Assembly: GCF_900009145.1 (NCBI RefSeq)
Contig: NZ_LN889796.1
Span: forward strand, 333,681-397,680
Reading direction: 5' to 3'
Source of the DNA: Planktothrix tepida PCC 9214
Lineage (GTDB): Bacteria; Cyanobacteriota; Cyanobacteriia; Cyanobacteriales; Microcoleaceae
Length of the DNA: 64,000 nt
The position numbers and the translations under genes are program-made. Position 1 is the stretch's first letter; every line of letters begins with the position of its first letter. This document shows, piece by piece, positions 8,421 to 16,746 of the stretch. The notes beneath the pieces were generated by a model. That model did not search any database. It worked only from the letters and a program-made list of their open reading frames with translations, and was not told where the DNA came from.

Positions 8421-10235
8421 ATGGCTAACGAATCCCTATTTCCGGGTCAATCCCATTATGTCACAATTGCTGAACAACAACACCCAACGATCCGACGTCG
8501 CCGGATGCACCAAAGCGTTGCTTTCTTATTATTAATCGGATGTTTTTTTAGCGGTTTAGGAATTCAACTCGCCCGGTTACAATTAATTCAAGGAGAATAT
8601 CATCGAGTTCGAGCCGAAAATAATCGCTTACGTTTGATTCCTGTGCCTGCAAAACGAGGTCAAATTTTAGATCGAAACGGGTTTTTATTGGCAGGAAGTC
8701 AACTGTCTCGCTCGGTTTATTTATGGCCCCAAGAACAATCTCCTCAAGAATGGAAAATTACCGCCCAACAACTGCAATCTATTTTAAAAGTTCCCGCTTC
8801 TGAGATTCGGGAAAAATTAGAAAAAACCGGTTATCGTTCTCGAATTCCGGTGCGGGTTAGCCCGAATTTATCCCCCCGAATGTTTATTGGTTTAGCCGAG
8901 AAAGTGGAAAATTTACGCGGTGTGGAAGTGCGGGGAGAATCCCGAAGAAGTTATCCTAATGGCAATTTATTGGCTCATATTTTAGGTTATATTGGGGAAG
9001 CAACATCGGAAGAATTAAAAGCAAATCCTGATTATCCCATGGGAATGATGGTTGGAAAAATGGGGATTGAAAAATTAGCCAATTCTAAAATCCAGGGAGT
9101 TTGGGGAAATCGATTAATTGAAGTGGATGCGAAAGGACAGGAAATTCAAGAGTTAGGATTGCAATCTCCTCAACAAGGAGAATCTATGCGTTTAACGGTA
9201 GATTTAGCTTTACAAAAAACCGCCGAAAAAGCCTTAGCCAATCGTCGAGGGGCGGTTGTGGTTTTAGATGTTAAAACCGGAGGAATTTTAGCATTAACCA
9301 GTGGGCCGACTTTTGATCCCAATCTGTTTACTGATCAAGTGACTTCCCAGGAATGGAAACAACTCCAACGTGCTGAACAACCTTTATTAAATCGAGCCTT
9401 ACAGGGATATCCCCCCGGTAGTACCTTTAAAATTGTGACGACAACGGCGGGGATTGAATCACGACAATTTTCACTCACTTCTAAATTAGCAACTGCTTCA
9501 GCGATTAATATTGGCGGGATTGCCTTTCATGAACATGGAAATGGTTATGGGGTGATTGGATTTAAAGATGCTTTAGCTTTTAGTAGTAATACCTTTTTCT
9601 ATCAAGTGGGAATGAAAACAGGGCCAGAAAATATAGCAAAATGGGGCAAAGAATTGGGACTGGCGGGAACGATTAATTTAGATTTATTGGGGTTAGATGG
9701 AGCGAATCATGGGCAAATTCCTACCCCTAAAGAAAAGGAAAAGTTATATGGAGAACCTTGGTATGTAGGGGATACGGTAACGATGGCAATTGGTCAAGGT
9801 TTAGTCTTAGTTACCCCCTTAGAATTGGCGGTGATGATTTCTACTGTTGCTAATAATGGTTGGCGAGTTCAACCCCATTTATTAATGTCTCAAACAAATA
9901 CATCTGAAACCAAACCGATTAAAACAAAAATTTCTGCATCCACTCTTAATCTGATTCGGGCTGGATTAATTGATGTGGTGAAAAAAGGAACGGGACGAGG
10001 ATTAAATGATGGCACAATTCCTTTAACGGGGGGAAAAACGGGAACAGTTGAAATCCCTGGACAGCCGGATAATTCCATGTATGTTGGGTTTGGGCCTGCA
10101 AATAAACCGGAAATTGCGATCGCTGTGGTGGTGGAAGCGGGAGGGTTTGGAGCAGTTTCTGCGGCTCCAATTGCCCATGACATTTTTAAAACCTATTTTA
10201 GCAATCGAAACGTTCCAACTCAATCTAAACCTTAG
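8421..10235 (+). CDS. mrdA: Penicillin-binding protein 2 (peptidoglycan D,D-transpeptidase)
   Basis: A 604-aa class B PBP. It has a short cytoplasmic tail, one membrane anchor (about 31-50), a dimerisation/pedestal domain with KRGQILDRNG, and a transpeptidase domain with all three catalytic motifs: STFK (Ser about 334), SSN (about 391) and KTGT (about 538). It cross-links peptidoglycan in the periplasm during elongation, normally with RodA and MreBCD. It is divergent from the methyltransferase gene (about 100 bp between starts) and apparently monocistronic. Length is normal and nothing is missing. Confidence 0.95.
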   Translation: MANESLFPGQSHYVTIAEQQHPTIRRRRMHQSVAFLLLIGCFFSGLGIQLARLQLIQGEYHRVRAENNRLRLIPVPAKRGQILDRNGFLLAGSQLSRSVYLWPQEQSPQEWKITAQQLQSILKVPASEIREKLEKTGYRSRIPVRVSPNLSPRMFIGLAEKVENLRGVEVRGESRRSYPNGNLLAHILGYIGEATSEELKANPDYPMGMMVGKMGIEKLANSKIQGVWGNRLIEVDAKGQEIQELGLQSPQQGESMRLTVDLALQKTAEKALANRRGAVVVLDVKTGGILALTSGPTFDPNLFTDQVTSQEWKQLQRAEQPLLNRALQGYPPGSTFKIVTTTAGIESRQFSLTSKLATASAINIGGIAFHEHGNGYGVIGFKDALAFSSNTFFYQVGMKTGPENIAKWGKELGLAGTINLDLLGLDGANHGQIPTPKEKEKLYGEPWYVGDTVTMAIGQGLVLVTPLELAVMISTVANNGWRVQPHLLMSQTNTSETKPIKTKISASTLNLIRAGLIDVVKKGTGRGLNDGTIPLTGGKTGTVEIPGQPDNSMYVGFGPANKPEIAIAVVVEAGGFGAVSAAPIAHDIFKTYFSNRNVPTQSKP

Positions 10236-10455
10236 ATCCAAAACCCTGGAATTGCATAGTGTTTGAAGGAAACAGAGGTGCAATCTTATGATTTAATTTC
10301 TACCAGAAAATTGGAAAATATAGCAACTTCGCCTGACCATTATGAAATTAATAATGGCTGTGATCCTGAACCCTTAAGCATCCTTTTCATTGCTCCACTG
10401 TTGTTGAATCTTGCCTTCTGACTCCTATTCTTCCGATTCAGATTCAGCTTAACAG

Positions 10456-10767
10456 TTAGACAATTAATAAATTAGAAACGGAACTGTTATTAAAAATTAG
10501 TTCCCGTGATTCCTGACGGACTAATCCCTCAATAACCGCTTCTTGTAGTTTGAAAAAGGCATGGAAATCCTCCATACTGTATTTTGTTGTTTGCAAAAGG
10601 TTCCGCAAACGCTCTTCAGCATCGACTGTTAGATAGCCTGTCTCTAAACAAGTCTCAACGATCAAGTTAATTTTATTCATTTTTGTTGACATCTCGTTAC
10701 GAAATGGTGAGGTTATTGCTGTAGAAATTACGTTTTTATTCTCCGTACTTACACGGAGATAATACAT
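10456..10767 (-). CDS. Small conserved cyanobacterial protein, unknown function
   Basis: 103 aa as the longest frame. The conserved-looking part starts near MNKINLIVETCLETGYLTVD and continues through helical sequence (LRNLLQTTKYSMEDFHAFFK, VRQESRELI). I recall similar small proteins in many cyanobacteria, which suggests the real start is the ATG at 10692 or 10680 rather than 10767; no strong ribosome-binding site separates them. No membrane segment or signal is present. The helical ETGxLT...LL pattern resembles the small protein at 27816-28037. Function unknown. Confidence 0.65.
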   Translation of the reverse strand: MYYLRVSTENKNVISTAITSPFRNEMSTKMNKINLIVETCLETGYLTVDAEERLRNLLQTTKYSMEDFHAFFKLQEAVIEGLVRQESRELIFNNSSVSNLLIV

Positions 10768-11137
10768 CTTTCTAAAGAAAGATTATTATGAACATTATTA
10801 TGATTAAATCTTGATATTTGAGATAATCAGATGCAAAATCCATCTTAGACGATTCTGAAATCAGAAAGTTCCCCCTGATTTCATCACAGATCGAAATCTT
10901 CGCTTTAAAATCATGATTGGTAAACCTTCTACTGGATTTTGCACCACTCAATCTTCTAGGTAATCAATAATTTATAATGTATCTAACTTTAACTGTAGAG
11001 TTTGTTTACAGACGGTTGATAAAAGCGGGAAGCTACGAACGCCGGGGAGAAACCGTTGTGATATCTTGAGGGTTTCGCCGAAGGTTACAAAATGTACTAT
11101 TGTATTAGTGATACATTGGGTTAATTTCTTTCTCTTT
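10768..11137. other. 370-bp intergenic region between divergent genes
   Basis: No convincing gene. It should contain the promoters of the small protein on the minus strand and the phosphoesterase on the plus strand. A TATAAT box at 10973-10978 could serve the latter. I see no riboswitch or named RNA. Confidence 0.5.
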
Positions 11138-12067
11138 ATGTCATTGAATCGCCGTCAATTTTTATGGTTAAGTGGTCTGAGTGCGTGTAGTGTGATTGGA
11201 TGGGACATTAAAAAGCGGTTTTTGACGACTTCTGAAACTTCACATCAAGAAATTCCGTTAACAGATCATGCGATCGCAGCAGTTCCTAGTCCTCAACCTT
11301 TATTCCGTTTTATCACGATTGGAGATACAGGGACAGGAGAGACAGGACAATATGATGTCGCTAATGCCATGTTTCGCTATTATCAAAACAATCCTTTTCA
11401 AGTGGTAACTTTACTAGGAGATAATATTTATACAAACGGTGAAATTGAGAAAATCAACGCTGTTTTTGAGAAACCCTATCAACCCTTACTCAAAGAAAAT
11501 GTTAAATTTTATGCGTGTTTAGGAAATCACGATATTAGAACAGAAAATGGAGATCGTCAAGTGACTTATCCTTTATTTAACATGAAGGGTCGTTACTATA
11601 GTTTTCAATATGATCCGGTGGAATTTTTTGTTTTAGATGCTAATCAGAATGCGGACTGGGAAAACCAAATGCCTTGGTTAGAAAACCAACTGCAAAAAAG
11701 TCAATCTCCTTGGAAAATTGTTTATAGTCATTTTCCCATTTATTCTTCTGGCTTATATGGTGTTAATGAAGAATTAATTAATCGATTAACGCCATTATTT
11801 AAAAAATATAAGGTTCAACTTTATATGAATGGTCACGAACATGATTATGAACGCACGAAACCGATTGAGGGTACCACTTATTTAACAACAGGTATCGGAG
11901 GCGCACCCATTCGCTCAGTGGGACGTTCAGAATGGACAGCAACCTCCGCTTCAACGTTAGGATTTACGGCGATTGAAATTTATGCTGATCATCTCATAAT
12001 TCGCGCTATTGATCCTGAAGATCAAGTATTTGATGAAGGGATGATTAAATTGCATGAATCGCTTTAA
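11138..12067 (+). CDS. Secreted metallophosphoesterase, purple-acid-phosphatase-like
   Basis: About 309 aa from the ATG at 11138 (MSLNRRQFLWLSGLS), which gives a Tat-like signal (RRQFL then a hydrophobic stretch). An in-frame start at 11066 would bury the signal behind 24 residues. Calcineurin-like metal motifs are in order: GDTGTG, GDNIY, GNHD, a single H in YSHFP, and GHEHDYER. The spacing fits tartrate-resistant acid phosphatase-type enzymes, so a periplasmic phosphomonoesterase is the best guess. The 3' end overlaps the convergent Nudix gene by 23 bp. The exact substrate is not shown. Confidence 0.85.
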   Translation: MSLNRRQFLWLSGLSACSVIGWDIKKRFLTTSETSHQEIPLTDHAIAAVPSPQPLFRFITIGDTGTGETGQYDVANAMFRYYQNNPFQVVTLLGDNIYTNGEIEKINAVFEKPYQPLLKENVKFYACLGNHDIRTENGDRQVTYPLFNMKGRYYSFQYDPVEFFVLDANQNADWENQMPWLENQLQKSQSPWKIVYSHFPIYSSGLYGVNEELINRLTPLFKKYKVQLYMNGHEHDYERTKPIEGTTYLTTGIGGAPIRSVGRSEWTATSASTLGFTAIEIYADHLIIRAIDPEDQVFDEGMIKLHESL

Positions 12068-12584
12068 GAATTAACACACAACTTGGAGCATGGGTAATTT
12101 GGCTATTGATCACCATTTTGACAGCTTGTTCTAAAGGAAGACAAACCGTTTCTATGGTTTCCGTTCCTTCTTGATGGGTTTCAGTAAAGCTGAACTGTTT
12201 AGCTAGAAATAAATGCACGGGACAATGAACAATAGAGATATCTAAATCAAAGAATCCTAGCTCAATTAATGCTTCAGCTTTGATGCCAAGTTCTTCTTCA
12301 ATTTCTCGTTTCGCAGCCGTTAAAGACGGTTCATTGTCTTCCACCGCACCACAAACCACTTCAATACTTTCTTGACCCAGAGCATAGCGAAATTGTCGCG
12401 TTAAATAAACATGGCGATCGCCATCTATCGGCAAAATTGCTACCCCTGGTTTCATTTTAACAGTGGCATAACTGCCCGGTTTTCCATCGGGTTGCAACAC
12501 GCGGTCTTCACGGACATTAATAAACGAATTCTCGTATTTTTGGTAAGTTTCTTCTATTGTCCAAGGGCCATGTTTTTGAGCCAT
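12045..12584 (-). CDS. Nudix hydrolase, ADP-ribose pyrophosphatase-like
   Basis: A 179-aa protein with a textbook Nudix box (G-x5-E-x7-REIEEELGI; begins GAVEDNE at about residue 79). The N-terminal VREDRVLQPDG and the FRYALGQESIE region resemble NudF-type ADP-ribose pyrophosphatases. It would hydrolyse a nucleoside diphosphate linked to another moiety, with Mg2+ bound by the REUxEE residues. The gene overlaps tail-to-tail with the phosphoesterase. Substrate preference cannot be read from sequence alone. Confidence 0.9.
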   Translation of the reverse strand: MAQKHGPWTIEETYQKYENSFINVREDRVLQPDGKPGSYATVKMKPGVAILPIDGDRHVYLTRQFRYALGQESIEVVCGAVEDNEPSLTAAKREIEEELGIKAEALIELGFFDLDISIVHCPVHLFLAKQFSFTETHQEGTETIETVCLPLEQAVKMVINSQITHAPSCVLILKAIHAI

Positions 12585-12617
12585 ATATTAGCAAATATGA
12601 AATAGGAAATAGTTTGA

Positions 12618-12914
12618 TTAACTAATAACTGATTTAGCTAAAGGGGAATGCTCATAATGGGCTAATAAATCGGCGGGATGATCGTAAATAGCCAGTGCAC
12701 CCGTCAGTTGCGAATCATCGAACCCACCAGAACGAAAGGCAATTACACCGACGTTAGCCCCTTGAGCAGATTGGATATCGTAGGGGGTGTCGGCCAGCAT
12801 CACGACCTCAGAGAAAGAAAGCTGGATTTTGCTTAATGCCACTTCTACAATGTCAGGTGCGGGTTTGGACGCTTCTGCATCATCGGAGGTTGTTGCTTGA
12901 ACTTGCTGAAGCAA
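12618..12914 (-). pseudogene. C-terminal fragment of a HAD-family hydrolase
   Basis: The frame gives the second half of a HAD phosphatase: motif III Lys in ASKPAPDIVEVAL and motif IV in MLADTPYDIQSAQ. The N-terminal half with the nucleophile DxDxT is absent; upstream in this frame there is no ATG and a stop soon appears. The only available start is a TTG at 12914. I infer a truncated, inactive gene. The neighbouring 60-aa transposase-like fragment at 13069 suggests an insertion or deletion event here. Confidence 0.7.
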
Positions 12915-13068
12915 ATCATCAATAATTATGTTTAAACTTAAGCTTTGAGGTTAGCATTTTGTTTAAAATCTCCTCTACACTAATTACTGTTAGCTTTTGA
13001 GCAAATTCAGCAGGAAAAAGAGATATCATTAATCAGAAAAAGAGTAACTTTAGAGTAAAGGGATAACA

Positions 13069-13251
13069 ATGGCTTCCTCAAGGGAAATTAAAATGCTCAC
13101 AGAACTTCTGGAGCTAGAAGGAGTAAAAGTCGTCTCACGTCATCAGCATAAAGGGATTGGAATAATTTTAGAGATAGAGCCAATCCATCAGGAGTTAGAT
13201 AAGCAGAGAAAACAAGAAAGACTGAAGAACCAGTTTTCTTTACTTCCCTAA
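13069..13251 (+). CDS. Short ORF resembling the N-terminus of an ISL3 transposase (probable remnant)
   Basis: A 60-aa protein. The stretch MLTELLELEGVKVVSRH then GIGIILEIEP matches the pattern at the start of ISL3-type transposases (compare LERLLNLPNITVFTCQEQEG in the element at 24.8 kb). The zinc-finger cysteines that should follow are missing and the tail is a lysine/glutamine-rich run ending at a stop. I read it as a leftover transposase N-terminus, perhaps still translated. It could also be an unrelated small protein. Confidence 0.4.
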   Translation: MASSREIKMLTELLELEGVKVVSRHQHKGIGIILEIEPIHQELDKQRKQERLKNQFSLLP

Positions 13252-13518
13252 GTACATACGTCAGGAAGTAAATCTGAAAGTTGACAGGGAAGGTAAGGGT
13301 AATGGTGATATGACTTATAAATATCGTCTATTTACGGATTATAAGTAAAAATTAAGCGATCACTGTAATTTGTATAAACTATTCTAATAATATCTTTAAA
13401 GGTGAGTTACTCGTTTTGCTGTTAGTTTAAATACAAGTTGAGTAGTTTCTGAGCAACGGTATTGGGTTTGTTAGCTCAATAGTAGAGAAGATGTGTTGTA
13501 GTCAGTCGGTCAAAGCAA

Positions 13519-13590
13519 AGCTGGTGACAAGATTTGAACTTGCGACCGGCTGATTACAAATCAGCTGCTCTACCACTGAGCTACACCAGC
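13519..13590 (-). tRNA. tRNA-Thr (TGT)
   Basis: The minus strand gives acceptor GCTGGTG paired with CACCAGC, D-arm TAGCTCAGTGGTAGAGC, anticodon stem GCTGA/TCAGC with loop TTTGTAA (anticodon TGT), and T-loop GTTCAAATC. Discriminator is T. Length is 72 nt and CCA is not encoded. Confidence 0.95.
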
Positions 13591-13651
13591 AACGTCTTCT
13601 ACTATAGCAAAAGTTGTTAATTTTGATCAACTCCTTTTGCAGTTTTTTAAA

Positions 13652-14032
13652 TTATAAGGTTTCGAGATAACTCAACAGGTCAGCCATTTCCTTAATATTG
13701 GGTTGAAACTTAGGCATGGGAGGGGTATTACCGCCAATAACTTGCTGAATAATCCCGACTTCTGACTTCCGTTGGGAAACATCATGCAGACTTGGCCCTA
13801 CTTGACTACTCGCTTGCCAAGCATGACACCCAGCACAGTTATAGAGGAAAATGTCCTGTCCCCTTACCGGGTCGCCTTTAAGGGACAGAACACTTTCCAC
13901 ATAGGGATCAAAAACCTGTAGCTTAGGAAGGACAAAAATCCAACCCAGGATAAAAACCATCAACGCTAGGCTGACGACGGTGGCCCGTTTAATCAGGACT
14001 TCAATTTGTGTAATCGCAAGCTGGTTATCCAA
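13652..14032 (-). CDS. cytM: Cytochrome M, membrane-anchored c-type cytochrome
   Basis: A 126-aa protein with one N-terminal membrane anchor (about 17-36) and a single c-type haem site CAGCH (about 66-70). A Met in PPMPKF is the likely sixth ligand. Size, anchor and the divergent position beside petG fit cyanobacterial CytM, a thylakoid/plasma-membrane cytochrome linked to stress-time electron flow. About 158 bp separate its start from petG. The shared region holds a triple GTTAACC repeat (14125-14146) that could affect either gene. Confidence 0.88.
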   Translation of the reverse strand: MDNQLAITQIEVLIKRATVVSLALMVFILGWIFVLPKLQVFDPYVESVLSLKGDPVRGQDIFLYNCAGCHAWQASSQVGPSLHDVSQRKSEVGIIQQVIGGNTPPMPKFQPNIKEMADLLSYLETL

Positions 14033-14124
14033 GGTGTTTCTAATAATTTGAGAATTATCTACAAAAATCTTTACACTGTAACTAGCTTATAGCGTTGATG
14101 AGTGAAGAGCAAGAGCGCCCAACA

Positions 14125-14146
14125 GTTAACCGTTAACCGTTAACGG
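14125..14146. repeat. GTTAACC tandem repeat in the cytM-petG promoter region
   Basis: Three adjacent heptamers, GTTAACC, GTTAACC and GTTAACG. Each contains the palindrome GTTAAC. It lies between the divergent starts of cytM and petG. It could be an operator or a short heptamer-repeat tract. Confidence 0.6.
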
Positions 14147-14190
14147 TATCATAGAGGGTTATTGCTCAAGTTAACACCGAAGGAGATCCA

Positions 14191-14307
14191 GTGGTAGAAC
14201 CATTACTGTCAGGAATTGTTCTGGGTTTAGTTGTCGTGACGCTGTTAGGGTTATTTTTCGCAGCGTACCAACAATATCGTCGGGGAAACCAACTTAATAT
14301 CGACTAA
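14191..14307 (+). CDS. petG: Cytochrome b6f complex subunit PetG
   Basis: A 38-aa protein starting at GTG 14191 with sequence [19 protein letters not shown], a single transmembrane helix, then [14 protein letters not shown]. This is the conserved PetG sequence, a small subunit needed for assembly and stability of the cytochrome b6f complex in the thylakoid membrane. A good ribosome-binding site, AAGGAGA (14180-14186), sits just before the GTG and settles the start. It is too short to be noticed by length filters. The divergent partner is cytM, an arrangement I recall from other cyanobacteria. Confidence 0.95.
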   Translation: MVEPLLSGIVLGLVVVTLLGLFFAAYQQYRRGNQLNID

Positions 14308-14371
14308 ATCTCCAGAATTTCCACTCACCCTTGGTTGAGCCTTCTGGGTTCAACGGGGGTGAACTTATTTC

Positions 14372-15673
14372 GTGAATTCTATGAGTCAGCTAGGGATGGA
14401 TCTGATATCAGTAGGAACAATGCTCCTCATCGTGGTGATTGTGATCCTTCTAATTCTTTATTTTCGAGGGGTTTTTCGAGACAAACACCACTATCAGATT
14501 AGAAATTTACCCCCACCCACCGCCGATAATTTTGCTTTTACCGTTGCCTGTCTATCGGATTCCTACATTACCGCAGGACAAGTCACCGGGTTTTGGGTCG
14601 AAGCGGATCAAATTTATGCAGCCCGACTGGATGCTATTCGCAAAGCCCAAACGGTGATTCAGTTTGAAACTTATATGATGACACCGGGGCGACGGGCTAA
14701 TGAGTTTGCAGCCGCCTTGGTTGAACGCGCTCAAGCGGGGGTTAGAGTTCAACTGTTAGCGGATAATTATGGCAGCCAATCGATGTCTCCCGACTATTGG
14801 CAACGGTTGGAAGCCGCCGGGGTGGAAGTTGAATTATTTAATGAATTAAGTTGGAAAGATTTAAGCTATCATCTCAAACGCAATCATCGGAAGTTATTGT
14901 TAATTGATCAACATCTAGCGATGATTGGAGGGGCGGGAATTTCCGATGAGTGGGATGGTTTAGATGGGAATGGTTGTTGCTGTCCTTGGTTTGACTATGA
15001 AATTGCCTTTGAAGGCCCTCTAGTTGCCCGGTTACGGGGTATTTTTCTACAACATTGGATGGATGGTGGCGGTGTGGCGGATTTGGCTTTAGATCCTTTG
15101 GTTTTGACTCCTGAACATGAACCGAAGGTAATTATTACCCCCGGAGAAGATCCGAGTTATCGAGATTCAGAAATTCGCTCTTTATATCAATCTTTAATTC
15201 AGGCTTCTCAATATCGACTTTGGATTGCTAGTCCCTATTTTTTACCTGATCCGAGTTCCCGTAGAGTTTTATTTGAGGCGAAGCGCAGAGGGGTAGATAT
15301 TCGGATTTTAACGATGGGAAAAACCTGTGATAAACCGTTTGTTCATTATACGTCCCGTGAATTGTACGGTTATTTATTGCAGGGAGGAATTGAGATTTAT
15401 GAATATCAAAAAAGCATGATGCACGCTAAGGCGTGGTTAGTTGATGAGCATTGGGTGAGTTTAGGTAGTGCTAATTTTGATCCGCGTAGTTTGTTTAAGA
15501 ATGATGAGTTAAATCTTTCTACGTCTGAACCTGAAGTGATTCCCCAAATAGAAACGTTTTTTAAACAGGGTTTTGCCAATAGTTATTTGGTGAATCGCAA
15601 AGATTGGCAACGTCGGTCTAGGGTGGAACGGTTAATCGGACAATTCTGTTTATTATTTTTCTGGCAACTTTAA
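14372..15673 (+). CDS. Phospholipase D family protein, cardiolipin synthase-like
   Basis: 433 aa from GTG 14372 (or ATG 14381). An N-terminal membrane helix (about 9-30) is followed by two PLD domains. The first HKD motif is HRKLLLID (about 171) and the second HAKAWLVD (about 350), each with the following GG/GS. Two HKD motifs plus an N-terminal anchor are the ClsA/ClsB layout, so cardiolipin or phosphatidylglycerol transphosphatidylation at the membrane is likely. Other PLD activities are possible. The stop codon abuts a heptamer repeat tract at 15673. Confidence 0.85.
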   Translation: MNSMSQLGMDLISVGTMLLIVVIVILLILYFRGVFRDKHHYQIRNLPPPTADNFAFTVACLSDSYITAGQVTGFWVEADQIYAARLDAIRKAQTVIQFETYMMTPGRRANEFAAALVERAQAGVRVQLLADNYGSQSMSPDYWQRLEAAGVEVELFNELSWKDLSYHLKRNHRKLLLIDQHLAMIGGAGISDEWDGLDGNGCCCPWFDYEIAFEGPLVARLRGIFLQHWMDGGGVADLALDPLVLTPEHEPKVIITPGEDPSYRDSEIRSLYQSLIQASQYRLWIASPYFLPDPSSRRVLFEAKRRGVDIRILTMGKTCDKPFVHYTSRELYGYLLQGGIEIYEYQKSMMHAKAWLVDEHWVSLGSANFDPRSLFKNDELNLSTSEPEVIPQIETFFKQGFANSYLVNRKDWQRRSRVERLIGQFCLLFFWQL

Positions 15674-15760
15674 TCAGTTATCAGTTATCAGTTGTCAGTT
15701 GTCAGTTGTCAGTTATCAGTTGTCAGTTGTCAGTTATTAGTTGTCAGTTATTAGTTATTA
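15673..15760. repeat. Heptanucleotide tandem repeat (STRR), (A/G)TCAGTT units
   Basis: About a dozen 7-bp units, ATCAGTT with GTCAGTT and TTAGTTA variants, start at the last base of the PLD stop codon. Such short tandemly repeated repetitive sequences are a hallmark of filamentous cyanobacteria. The same unit recurs at 63931-64000. Confidence 0.9.
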
Positions 15761-16444
15761 ACTTACAATAAACAACAGTACCCAAATCCGGTTTCCTCAG
15801 TGATTTCCTCTCCTGTGTTGGATGATGTAGAGTTGCACTAAGGTTTAATGCTTAGTTGCATTGCTCCCTTTACCATAATTGGGGGAAGTGTAAGGATTAA
15901 CGATGGGTACTGTTGTTTATATTCGACTTCGACGAAACAAATTGTTTTGACGTTTAACAGCGTAACCTACCTCCTAGTCAAACTGAGGAATTTCCTCATT
16001 TACAATTTATCAAATTCGGAGTTGTAAACTTGTTAATCACGAAGCTACATTGCTCCCGGTTGATTCACTTGAGGAAATATCAGCAACCAAAGGAAGAGGT
16101 GCTGCGGAAGATGACAGACGTTAGATGAAACAGTATTTTTACCTCCTAATTTCACTCAACTTCGATGCCCAATAAAACGTTTTTATGACCTCCTTTTAGA
16201 TGAGATATAACCGTTTGAACATCGTTTGCTTATCTGTCAGGGAAGCTTTCTTTGCTTCTGTTAATACTGTAATAAACCTTCCTCTGAATTGCAAGTGAAA
16301 TCAACTAAAGTTAATCATTTGATTCATTAACACTCTCTCAAATGTAAAGTTAAGTAACATTAAATTCTGCGTGGAATAGGCTTCTAATTTTGATATAGAG
16401 GGGATACCCACTGCTCAAACCGTTAATCAAGATTAACTCAAAAT
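15761..16444. other. Gene-poor region with an inverted-repeat element
   Basis: I see no reliable gene here. It contains the 153-bp inverted-repeat element at 15768-15920 and then AT-rich sequence in which every frame is broken by stops. Confidence 0.5.
15768..15920. repeat. MITE-like element with 17-bp terminal inverted repeats
   Basis: ATAAACAACAGTACCCA (15768-15784) is the exact reverse complement of TGGGTACTGTTGTTTAT (15904-15920). The interior has a second pairing, CACTAAG with CTTAGTTG. There is no coding capacity. It could be a miniature transposon or a long-hairpin RNA. Confidence 0.65.
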
Positions 16445-16636
16445 ATGGCCCAACCAAAATCGAAACCATTGCTTGAGGCTGCAATTTCAGCGTTTCACAA
16501 TCAGATTGAAGTTCTTCGAGAGGAACATCAATAGATTTCTATTGACCTTAATAATGCACCCCAGGCTCTCGCAGAAGCTTACCGTCACCAAGCTCGGCAA
16601 ATGGTACAACAGTCCGCAATGCGATCGCAGCCTTAG
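16445..16636 (+). pseudogene. Small ORF interrupted by an in-frame TAG
   Basis: ATG 16445 opens MAQPKSKPLLEAAISAFHNQ and continues IEVLREEHQ to TAG at 16532. The same frame then continues ISIDLNNAPQALAEAYRHQA and RQMVQQSAMRSQP to TAG at 16634. Both halves look like one continuous helical, protein-like sequence with balanced composition. I infer a 63-codon gene with one nonsense mutation, or a sequencing error. The family is not recognised. Confidence 0.45.
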
Positions 16637-16719
16637 AACAATAACGGTACTGGAAATAGCAGTAATAGTTTTAAAATGCAGTCTAAATATTGATCAGCTT
16701 AAGCCCTAAAATTAAGGAT

Positions 16720-16741
16720 AGGGAACCCTTCAGGGTTCCCT
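16720..16741 (-). terminator. Hairpin after serS
   Basis: AGGGAACCC and GGGTTCCCT pair around a 4-nt loop, 6 bp after the serS stop. The T run on the minus strand is weak (CTATCCTTAATTTT). Confidence 0.55.
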
Positions 16742-16746
16742 ACGAA

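Noticed and set aside
10278..10421. 47-codon frame from GTG with AAGGAAA upstream
   Set aside because: No conserved character; the ribosome-like site may be chance.
13252..13518. Search for a gene between the 60-aa frame and tRNA-Thr
   Set aside because: All frames are broken by stops; nothing supported.
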